DNA of 5,055 bases from an uncultured Litorivicinus sp. (GTDB lineage: Bacteria; Pseudomonadota; Gammaproteobacteria; Pseudomonadales; Litorivicinaceae): NCBI GenBank assembly GCA_938091715.1, contig CALKMT010000100.1, positions 1 to 5,055 on the forward strand, read 5' to 3'. Under the pieces are notes generated by a model. The model saw only the letters and a list, made by a program, of their open reading frames with translations. It had not been told where the DNA came from and did not search any database. The first letter of the stretch is position 1. Every line of letters starts with the position of its first letter. Of the stretch, positions 1 to 4,546 are shown piece by piece. The position numbers and the translations under genes are program-made.

Positions 1-211
1 GCTGAAAGTGCGCACTGGCCGTGTAGTCAATTAAAGCTTGGCAAAAACGATGCAGCTCGTCCTGCAATTGCGGGGTCTTGTTATACGGTCGGTGGGTGGC
101 CAATTCTGCGTATAGGCGCAATGTTTGGTTGCGCGATTCCATCATTGCGTGGATCCGCGTTTGTCCAAAGTGTCTGCGGTCGGAGGCTTGGCGTTCCAGT
201 AATTCGGTCAT
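1..211 (-). CDS. rsd: Rsd/AlgQ-family anti-sigma-70 regulator, N-terminal part
   Basis: This is the first 70 residues of a protein whose 3' end lies beyond base 1. Rsd binds sigma-70 region 4 and helps redistribute RNA polymerase to alternative sigma factors; the Pseudomonas homologue AlgQ also affects alginate and virulence genes (family knowledge). The best match is at residues 55-69, where RFCQALIDYTASAHF resembles the FCQ-L-(V)DY-SAGHF core of E. coli Rsd and AlgQ. Residues 15-38 line up with the first helix, but the D-R-W-L element I recall from both homologues reads HAMM here, so the N-terminus is divergent. The ATG at 209-211 is preceded by GGGGAG (218-223) at 6 nt, which supports the start. 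It follows csrA in the same direction, but a terminator lies between them, so it probably has its own promoter; I see no convincing -35/-10 pair in 224-297. The family call is fairly sure; the exact function is inferred. Confidence 0.8.
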   Translation of the reverse strand, partial: MTELLERQASDRRHFGQTRIHAMMESRNQTLRLYAELATHRPYNKTPQLQDELHRFCQALIDYTASAHFQ

Positions 212-300
212 TTCACACTCCCCATGATTTGAGCAGAGTGTCCGGACTATGTGAACTGACGCACAATGTACGACGGGGTGGGCTTAGTACCTGTAGGCAT

Positions 301-327
301 AAAAAAGCCCCTGCGGAGAGGGGCTTT
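301..327 (-). terminator. Intrinsic terminator downstream of csrA
   Basis: A perfect 9-bp inverted repeat, AAAGCCCCT (304-312) and AGGGGCTTT (319-327), encloses a 6-nt loop. Read on the - strand, the stem runs into six T (301-306), the classic arrangement for Rho-independent termination. It begins about 20 nt after the csrA stop codon and ends before the rsd leader, so it should separate the csrA and rsd transcripts. On the + strand the stem is followed only by a short T run and AAAG, so it works mainly in the csrA direction. Confidence 0.9.
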
Positions 328-347
328 AAAGTCTTGCGGGATCTAGA

Positions 348-536
348 TCAGCCGGCCTGTGCTTGGCCTGTCTCTTCGTGCTTGATCCGCTGCCAAATTT
401 CTTCTCTGTGAACGCCAACATTTTTGGGTGCAGTAATGCCTAAGCGAACATGGTTGCCAAACATACCTAATACAGTCACCGTGACGTCGTCGCCAATCAT
501 GACCTTTTCACCAATTTTCCGTGTTAATACCAACAT
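348..536 (-). CDS. csrA: Carbon storage regulator CsrA (RsmA)
   Basis: A 62-residue protein of normal CsrA length. CsrA is a dimeric RNA-binding protein that recognises GGA in hairpin loops, usually over a Shine-Dalgarno site, and blocks or alters translation of carbon, motility and biofilm genes. Family residues are present: N-terminal MLVLTRK with L4 and R6, the IGDDVTVTVLG strand region (14-24), RLGI-APK (31-38) and HREEI (43-47) with R44, the main RNA-contact arginine. The C-terminal tail (GQAQAG) is variable in the family. The reading frame stays open upstream to a TTG at 644, but a 36-residue extension is unknown in CsrA. The ATG at 534-536 has GGAG (545-548) at 8 nt, so I chose it. A strong terminator follows. 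The 217-bp gap to the Nudix gene suggests its own promoter. Confidence 0.97.
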   Translation of the reverse strand: MLVLTRKIGEKVMIGDDVTVTVLGMFGNHVRLGITAPKNVGVHREEIWQRIKHEETGQAQAG

Positions 537-542
537 TTCTCG

Positions 543-574
543 TACTCCGTAGTGAGCTGTTGTGTTGTCCCTGT
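543..574 (-). promoter_or_regulatory. csrA ribosome binding site and candidate CsrA self-binding sites
   Basis: On the - strand, GGAG (545-548) lies 8 nt before the csrA ATG and fixes the start. It sits within TACGGAGTA (543-551), where TAC and GTA can pair to expose GGA in a tiny loop. A second site, ACAGGGA (568-574), matches the ACARGGA core of the CsrA binding consensus. E. coli csrA is known to repress its own translation through several such leader sites. Autoregulation here is inferred from motif and position; the 3-bp stem is weak by itself. Confidence 0.5.
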
Positions 575-606
575 TTTTTATCTTGCTGAACGTTCTGTCC
601 AACTCT

Positions 607-698
607 TGTTCAGGAAAAATGGACGAATTCGAACGTCTCGTCAAGACTTTTCTTGGACAAAGAGAGGAATTGCGAGAATGTTCAGTAAAAATTTGGAC
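607..698. repeat. Imperfect direct repeat upstream of csrA
   Basis: TGTTCAGGAAAAATGGAC (607-624) recurs as TGTTCAGTAAAAATTTGGAC (679-698). The copies differ by one substitution and a 2-nt insertion and start 72 bp apart. Both lie in the non-coding region between the Nudix gene and csrA. A shorter related element, TTGGACA (654-660), lies between them, and CTGTCCAA (595-602) is the reverse complement of TTGGACAG (693-700). Two copies in the leader of a global regulator suggest protein binding sites, but a local duplication is equally possible. Confidence 0.55.
616..644 (-). promoter_or_regulatory. Weak candidate sigma-70 promoter for csrA
   Basis: On the - strand, TTGACG (639-644) is five of six for a -35 element. 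With a 17-nt spacer it is followed by CATTTT (616-621), only three of six for a -10 element. The latter falls inside the left copy of the direct repeat. If used, transcription would start near 609 and give a leader of about 70 nt containing both candidate CsrA sites. The -10 match is poor, so this is only the best candidate in 537-753. Confidence 0.25.
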
Positions 699-753
699 AG
701 CGGTTGCGAGCGAATGACCGCAGGTGTGTGACTGAAAAGACGTTCTGGGCGTG

Positions 754-1302
754 TTAGACCCGTGCTTGGATGCGCTCTTGAATATCGATCGTGTGCAAGG
801 GGAAGTGACCGGTTTTCTGATCTTCTATCCAGTGTTCTAGTGTGCGGGTGACGGTCTGAAAGGCCAGACGGTCCCAGGGGATCTCGTCGGCGGCGAACAA
901 CTCGACCTCTAGGCTTTCGGGCCCGGGTCCGAATTCAGGTGCATCCAACTCGGCCCGAAAAATCATATAGACCTGGCTGATATAGGGAATGCTGGTCAGC
1001 GCGTACAGCTCGCCCAGTTGAGGTCGAGCGTAGGCCTCTTCGTAGGTTTCCCGCAGGGCTCCCTCTCCGGCAGTCTCGCCGTTTTCCATGAAGCCTGCAG
1101 GCAGCGTCCATAGCCCAGAACGGGGTTCGATCGCACGCTTGCACAGCAGCACTTTGTCTTGGTACGTCACCAGACAGCCACAGATGATTTTCGGATTTTC
1201 GTAGTGAATGGTGTTGCACTGATTGCACAGATGGCGTGGCCGGTTGTCATCCGCGGGTACCCGGAACTCCGTTTTCGCGCCACACACACTGCAATACATC
1301 AT
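754..1302 (-). CDS. Nudix hydrolase with N-terminal zinc ribbon
   Basis: A 182-residue Nudix hydrolase of the COG1051 type, predicted to cleave a nucleoside diphosphate linked to another group. Residues 1-38 form a zinc ribbon with C4-x2-C7 and C26-x2-C29, then the TIHYENPK segment typical of the subfamily. The Nudix fold follows, with GLWTLPAGFMENGE and a Nudix box at 70-92 (G70, E76, R84-E85, E88-E89). Those glutamates bind the catalytic metal. The box glycine after the EE pair is tyrosine (Y91). The plant relative AtNUDX23, also with a zinc ribbon, acts on FAD, so FAD or ADP-ribose are reasonable but unproven substrates. The protein is probably cytoplasmic. Its ATG overlaps the stop of the DUF3135 gene (ATGA, 1299-1302) and no strong SD precedes it, implying translational coupling. 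A second ATG follows at once. No clear terminator follows the stop. Confidence 0.93.
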   Translation of the reverse strand: MMYCSVCGAKTEFRVPADDNRPRHLCNQCNTIHYENPKIICGCLVTYQDKVLLCKRAIEPRSGLWTLPAGFMENGETAGEGALRETYEEAYARPQLGELYALTSIPYISQVYMIFRAELDAPEFGPGPESLEVELFAADEIPWDRLAFQTVTRTLEHWIEDQKTGHFPLHTIDIQERIQARV

Positions 1303-1631
1303 TTTGGGTTAAGCCTGCTGAGGGGAATAACGTTCGTCTGCGAACTGTGAGGCTTACAGTAATCTTGTTGGGATTCTTGGCGCAAGAGCGCGGTTAGCTC
1401 AGATAACGAGTGATGCATCATCTGGGAGACTCGAACACAGGCTGCCATCGGACTGATCGATCGACGGCGTTCCATATCGATTTGAAACTGCAGGCCAGTC
1501 AGGCGGCGCTGGGCGCTCGGACTTGCGTTGTCGACCATCCCGGTCACAAAACGGCGCCGCAAGCGATCAAATTCATCCGGGGCTTGTTGTGCCAGGGTGA
1601 CCAGCTCATCAAATTCGGGGAGGGCATCCAT
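1299..1631 (-). CDS. DUF3135 family protein, function unknown
   Basis: A 110-residue soluble protein. I recognise the DUF3135 pattern: LPEFDELVTLAQ near the N-terminus (4-14), an arginine-rich helix (RLRRRF, 23-28), and the core from RRLTGLQFQIDMERRR (42-57) through SPMAACVRVSQMMHHSLSEL (60-79). The composition suggests mostly helices, with no signal peptide or membrane segment. No biochemical role is known to me. The frame remains open upstream to a GTG at 1706, but the ATG at 1629-1631 has GGAG (1639-1642) at 7 nt and begins where the family homology begins, so it was chosen. The stop overlaps the start of the Nudix gene, so the two are made from one message and may act together. The last 20 residues look disordered and are probably lineage-specific. 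Confidence 0.85.
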   Translation of the reverse strand: MDALPEFDELVTLAQQAPDEFDRLRRRFVTGMVDNASPSAQRRLTGLQFQIDMERRRSISPMAACVRVSQMMHHSLSELTALLRQESQQDYCKPHSSQTNVIPLSRLNPK

Positions 1632-1638
1632 CGTCAGT

Positions 1639-1642
1639 CTCC
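1639..1642 (-). promoter_or_regulatory. Ribosome binding site deciding the DUF3135 start
   Basis: GGAG on the - strand, 7 nt before the ATG at 1629-1631. The upstream in-frame GTG at 1704-1706 has no comparable site, and the intervening 25 codons show no family similarity. Confidence 0.75.
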
Positions 1643-1690
1643 AGTAAGCAAAACCTAGGGTGCCTTGATCCGCGGCGCGGGGGGATTCGA

Positions 1691-1709
1691 CCAGCGGTAC
1701 GCCCACTGG
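1691..1709 (-). other. Stem-loop between yohC-like gene and DUF3135 gene
   Basis: On the - strand the RNA CCAGUGG (1703-1709) can pair with CCGCUGG (1691-1697), seven pairs including one U-G, around a 5-nt loop. It starts 10 nt after the yohC-like stop codon. No U-run follows, so it is not a standard intrinsic terminator. It could protect a 3' end, attenuate transcription, or be chance. Confidence 0.3.
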
Positions 1710-1718
1710 CCGAAAGGG

Positions 1719-2327
1719 CTAGGAAACGTAAACGGGGGGAAAGAACGCCACCCAAATAATGACCGTGGCGACCCGCACGCCAACCAGGGTCACCAGCACC
1801 ATGGTGATAATGGAGCTTGCGAACAGGAATCCGCGCTCTTCGGTGATGTGCATCAGCACAGGCACACCGGTGTAGATCAGATACACCGTGTAGGCCATTG
1901 CGGCCAAAACCACCAACATATTGATCGCGATGTCCGGATAGATGGCCGCCGCGCCTGCCAAAAACAGAGGGGTCATGGCGTAGCTGGCCAGGGACATGCC
2001 ACGAGGATGCTTCGCGTCAACGTCGGCTCCATAGGTTTTACCGATCCAATCAATCAGTTTTCCGAGTACAAAAATACTGAGTAGCAGAGCAATGTAGGAC
2101 AACACGCACAAGATCATGCCGGACTCGGGCGTTAGGTAATGCGGGTCACCGCCGGCGATTCGCCAGCCCACGTGGACCGTGCCGATGTAACCACAGATAA
2201 CGGGAATTAACGCAAGAATGGCGACGTAGCCCTGGTACAGGACCTTGTTGTCAGCCCGTTCGCGCTCGATGTCCTGCCATTCGTCCAACGGATGAGTGAA
2301 TAGGCCGTATATGTGGTGTAGCAACAT
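1719..2327 (-). CDS. yohC: YohC-like inner membrane protein, Yip1 family
   Basis: A 202-residue integral membrane protein resembling E. coli YohC (about 195 residues, Yip1 family PF04893). Matching features are the N-terminal IYGLFTHPLDEWQDI (6-20), IPVICGYIGTVHVGW (41-55), the ATPLFL-like MTPLFLAG segment (118-125) and YTGVPVLM (152-159) before the fourth loop. Five membrane segments can be seen, at roughly 33-55, 69-92, 113-130, 134-157 and 167-192, with no cleavable signal peptide. Eukaryotic Yip1 proteins act in vesicle traffic; the bacterial members have no settled role. The start is supported by AAGGA (2336-2340) at 8 nt. It is 64 bp downstream of corB and 87 bp upstream of the DUF3135 start, so it may be co-transcribed with either or both. 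The symbol is by similarity only. Confidence 0.85.
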   Translation of the reverse strand: MLLHHIYGLFTHPLDEWQDIERERADNKVLYQGYVAILALIPVICGYIGTVHVGWRIAGGDPHYLTPESGMILCVLSYIALLLSIFVLGKLIDWIGKTYGADVDAKHPRGMSLASYAMTPLFLAGAAAIYPDIAINMLVVLAAMAYTVYLIYTGVPVLMHITEERGFLFASSIITMVLVTLVGVRVATVIIWVAFFPPVYVS

Positions 2328-2361
2328 CTGTTTTTTCCTTGTTCAGTATGCCCACGGAAAG

Positions 2362-2390
2362 GTTTAACGCCTTAACCAAAGGCGCGTCAA
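2362..2390 (-). promoter_or_regulatory. Weak candidate promoter for the yohC-like gene, with hairpin spacer
   Basis: On the - strand TTGACG (2385-2390) begins just after the corB stop and is followed, after 17 nt, by TTAAAC (2362-2367), a three-of-six -10 match. The 17-nt spacer is itself an inverted repeat, CGCCTT and AAGGCG with a 5-nt loop (2368-2384). The same hairpin could weaken read-through from corB, though it lacks a T-run. Either use is speculative. Confidence 0.28.
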
Positions 2391-2391
2391 G

Positions 2392-3675
2392 CTACTCTTG
2401 TTCCTCGGGCGCTTCGTTGATTCGCCAAATCCGCGCAGTCCGGATTCGACGGTCGCGAATGCTTAGGACTTCCAGTCGATACCCTGGGATCATCAGGCTG
2501 ACCGCATTGTCCGGCAACATCTCCAGTTGTTCGACAATTAAGCCGTTCAGCGTTTTCGGGCCGTCGGTGGGTAAATCCCAATTCAGCTCGCGGTTGATGT
2601 CGCGGATGTAGGTGCTGGCATCGATCAGCCATGACCCGTCCTCTTGGGGATGCAGGTCGGTGCTGGCGCTCTGGGCGTGGTCGGTCGTGTAGTCGCCGAC
2701 GATCTCTTCCAAGATGTCATCAATCGTACACAGTCCCTCAAAATCTCCGTACTCATCGACCACCAAAGCCATGCGCTCGCGATGTTTTTGGAAATTGAAC
2801 AGCTGGGTATGCAGGGGAGTGCTTTCGGGAATGAAGTACGGCTCTTCCAGCAAATCAATCAGTCGGGACTTATCCAGCGCGCTGTCGCCCAAAGCCGATA
2901 GCAATCGACTAATGGACCTCAGGTGCAGGATTCCAAGAAGGTTGTTTTGGTCGCCGTCCCAGACCGGCAGTCGGGTGTGATTCGATGAGCGAATGGCGTC
3001 CAGAATTTCATCTAAGGGTTCGGCCATGTCCAGTCCAAACACTTCGTTTCGATTGACCAGAATGTCGTTAACGGTGACTTGCTCCAGATCCAAGATGCGC
3101 GTCACCATGGCTCGACGCTTGGGAATTCCATGCCCGCTTTCCCAGACAACCGTTTTTAACTCGTCTCGGGACAGGCTTTGTTCACCGCCGCTTTTGCTGT
3201 CAACCCCAAGCCAGTTCAGCAGCGAGTTGCTGATTAGGTTGACCAGCCACACCAGTGGGTACAACACCTTTAATAAAGGGGTCAGCACCCAGCTAGCCGG
3301 GTAGGCAATTTTTTCGGGGTGCAGGACAGCCAGGGTTTTCGGCGTCACCTCGGCAAAGATTAACACCACCAGGGTCAGTGACAGTGTCGCGGCGGCAATG
3401 CCGGCCTCGCCAAACAGGTGGGTAGCCAAGACCGTGGCGATCGCCGAGGCCAAAATGTTGACAAAGTTGTTGCCGATTAAGATGACGCCGATTAATCGGT
3501 CTGGGCGGTCCAGCAGTTTTTTGACGCGGCGCGCGCTCTTATTGCCAATGCGAGCATTGTGTTTGAGCGCCATGCGATTCAGCGACATCATCCCGGTTTC
3601 CGAGCTCGAGAAAAATGCGCTCATCATTAATAGGATGACCAGGCTGCCGGCTAGCCACCAGTCTTGCTCTGACAT
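2392..3675 (-). CDS. corB: CorB/YfjD-type CNNM transporter with CBS pair
   Basis: A 427-residue inner membrane protein of the CNNM/CorB family (UPF0053; YfjD in E. coli), linked to Mg2+ and Co2+ transport. Domains in order: the DUF21 membrane region (about 1-190) with SSSET (23-27), GNNFVNI (68-74) and FAEVTPKTLA (107-116), all conserved around the ion site, and membrane segments near 8-30, 60-82, 93-112 and 126-147; a CBS pair (about 200-330) with HTRLPVW (233-239) and VVDEYGDFEGLCTIDDILEE (305-324), which in the family binds nucleotide; and a CorC_HlyC domain (about 340-420). Length is typical and nothing is broken. The ATG directly abuts the ypjD TAA with no gap; GGAA (3685-3688) inside the end of ypjD is the likely SD at 9 nt. 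The pairing with ypjD and ffh resembles E. coli. Transport activity is inferred. Confidence 0.95.
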   Translation of the reverse strand: MSEQDWWLAGSLVILLMMSAFFSSSETGMMSLNRMALKHNARIGNKSARRVKKLLDRPDRLIGVILIGNNFVNILASAIATVLATHLFGEAGIAAATLSLTLVVLIFAEVTPKTLAVLHPEKIAYPASWVLTPLLKVLYPLVWLVNLISNSLLNWLGVDSKSGGEQSLSRDELKTVVWESGHGIPKRRAMVTRILDLEQVTVNDILVNRNEVFGLDMAEPLDEILDAIRSSNHTRLPVWDGDQNNLLGILHLRSISRLLSALGDSALDKSRLIDLLEEPYFIPESTPLHTQLFNFQKHRERMALVVDEYGDFEGLCTIDDILEEIVGDYTTDHAQSASTDLHPQEDGSWLIDASTYIRDINRELNWDLPTDGPKTLNGLIVEQLEMLPDNAVSLMIPGYRLEVLSIRDRRIRTARIWRINEAPEEQE

Positions 3676-4476
3676 TTAAATGCGTTCCAATATAACTTCA
3701 AGAATGATCTTGGTGCCCAGGGTGCCGATCGTCAAAACGGCAATCCCCGACAGCGCCCAGGCCGCCGCGGTAAAGCCGCGCCAGCCGTATAACCTGCGCC
3801 CTGTTAACAAGCCCGCGAAAATACCCCAGGCGATTAGGCTCAACAGGGTTTTGTGCGCCAGGTGCTGGGCGAACAGGTCGTCGACGAACCACCAGCCCGA
3901 GGCCAACGCCAAGGTCAGCGTGATAAAGCCCAGGGTAATGAGGTCAAACAGCATGCGCTCCATTCGAATAATGGGGGGCAAGAGTCCCAGCAGCCGGACC
4001 TGGTGGGTTTTCAGCGCGCGGTTCTGCCAGCCCAGCAGAATTGCTTGGACACCGGCAATTAATAGGATCGCAAAGGCGCCCAGTGACAGCACGACGTGCA
4101 TACCAATGCCCATCGACGAGGTGACTTGTCGGCCTTGAGAGGGCGATAGCATGGCAACCGCGGTTATCAAGGCAATCAGAGTCAGTAGCGGCATTAGGGC
4201 AAGATTGACCGGCTGGCGCCAGCGCAAATAAAGCACCGATAGCGCCACCATCGACGCGGTCAGCGAGATCACGGTGCCCAACGAGAACGACCAAACCGGA
4301 TTAAACAAACCCATGGCCAGCGAAGCGGCCAACCAATGCACGCTCAGCCCAAGCCCTGTTAGGCCAACAAACCACCGCCTGCGATTTGGGGCCCGCTGCA
4401 GGAATTGACGAACTTCGTCCCCGGCAGCGGCCAAATATAAAACGGCGGCAATGCCCGAGAGTAGGGCAGGACTCAT
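3676..4476 (-). CDS. ypjD: YpjD, CcsA/cytochrome c assembly-like membrane protein
   Basis: A 266-residue inner membrane protein of the cytochrome c assembly (CcsA/HemX) family, matching E. coli YpjD in size and place. About eight hydrophobic segments are visible (near 4-20, 36-55, 63-83, 92-110, 123-149, 176-197, 209-227, 236-258). Conserved histidines are H127 in GIGMHVVLSLGAFA and H208 in AHKTLLSLIAWGIF; in CcsA relatives, histidines at such places bind haem. H47 and H205 are also present. The tryptophan-rich haem-handling WWD motif of true cytochrome c synthetases is not evident, so a role in cytochrome c maturation is doubtful. Its tight link to corB, which starts on the next base, suggests a role with that transporter. 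The start is supported by GGAG (4482-4485) at 5 nt. It diverges from ffh across a 70-bp gap. Confidence 0.92.
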   Translation of the reverse strand: MSPALLSGIAAVLYLAAAGDEVRQFLQRAPNRRRWFVGLTGLGLSVHWLAASLAMGLFNPVWSFSLGTVISLTASMVALSVLYLRWRQPVNLALMPLLTLIALITAVAMLSPSQGRQVTSSMGIGMHVVLSLGAFAILLIAGVQAILLGWQNRALKTHQVRLLGLLPPIIRMERMLFDLITLGFITLTLALASGWWFVDDLFAQHLAHKTLLSLIAWGIFAGLLTGRRLYGWRGFTAAAWALSGIAVLTIGTLGTKIILEVILERI

Positions 4477-4490
4477 TAATACTCCGAAAT

Positions 4491-4529
4491 TTGGGTTCAG
4501 TGCGGTTATACTAACGGTTTTTCACCCAA
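4491..4529. repeat. Inverted repeat centred on the divergent -10 elements
   Basis: TTGGGT (4491-4496) and ACCCAA (4524-4529) are exact inverted arms, each separated by 8 nt from the near-palindrome GTTATACTAAC (4505-4515). All parts share one centre, base 4510. This looks like an operator, but no known regulator is recognised and the arms are only 6 bp. Confidence 0.45.
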
Positions 4530-4532
4530 CAA
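4505..4532 (-). promoter_or_regulatory. Candidate promoter for ypjD-corB
   Basis: On the - strand TTGTTG (4527-4532), a 16-nt spacer and TATAAC (4505-4510, five of six) make a plausible sigma-70 promoter. Transcription would begin near 4498, giving a leader of about 22 nt that contains the ypjD SD. Its -10 shares bases with the ffh -10 on the other strand. Confidence 0.5.
4507..4512 (+). promoter_or_regulatory. Candidate -10 element for ffh
   Basis: TATACT is five of six for a sigma-70 -10 element. The start point would be near 4519, with a 28-nt leader. No recognisable -35 lies at 16-18 bp (4483-4490 is CCGAAA-like), so the promoter may depend on other contacts or on an activator. Confidence 0.5.
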
Positions 4533-4546
4533 GCGTGCCTCTACCT

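Noticed and set aside
240..247. GTCCGGAC, a perfect 8-bp palindrome in the rsd leader
   Set aside because: It is short, does not extend, and does not match a regulator site I know; such 8-mers arise by chance.
588..595. GAACGTTC palindrome in the csrA leader as a LexA-type box
   Set aside because: It lacks the spacing of either the GAAC-N4-GTTC or the CTGT-N8-ACAG form of LexA site.
537..644. Upstream extension of csrA to a TTG start at 644, adding 36 residues
   Set aside because: CsrA proteins start at MLVLTR/MLILTR, and a good SD precedes the ATG at 536. The extension has no similarity to anything I recognise, and the TTG is part of a TTGACG promoter-like sequence.
700..721. Inverted repeat GCGGT/ACCGC after the Nudix gene as a terminator
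   Set aside because: The stem is only 5 bp with a 12-nt loop, and the nearest T-run on the - strand is seven bases away. It is too weak to call.
1632..1706. GTG start at 1706 for the DUF3135 protein
   Set aside because: There is no SD, it crosses a stem-loop, and the added residues do not belong to the family; the ATG at 1631 has a good SD.
1665..2084. Long open frame on the + strand opposite the yohC-like gene
   Set aside because: Its translation is rich in His, Gly and Gln and looks like an antisense reading of membrane-protein codons. There is no SD and no family resemblance.
3680..4138. Open frame of about 150 codons on the + strand opposite ypjD
   Set aside because: It is an antisense shadow of a well-supported gene, with low-complexity Arg/Pro/Ser composition and no start signal.
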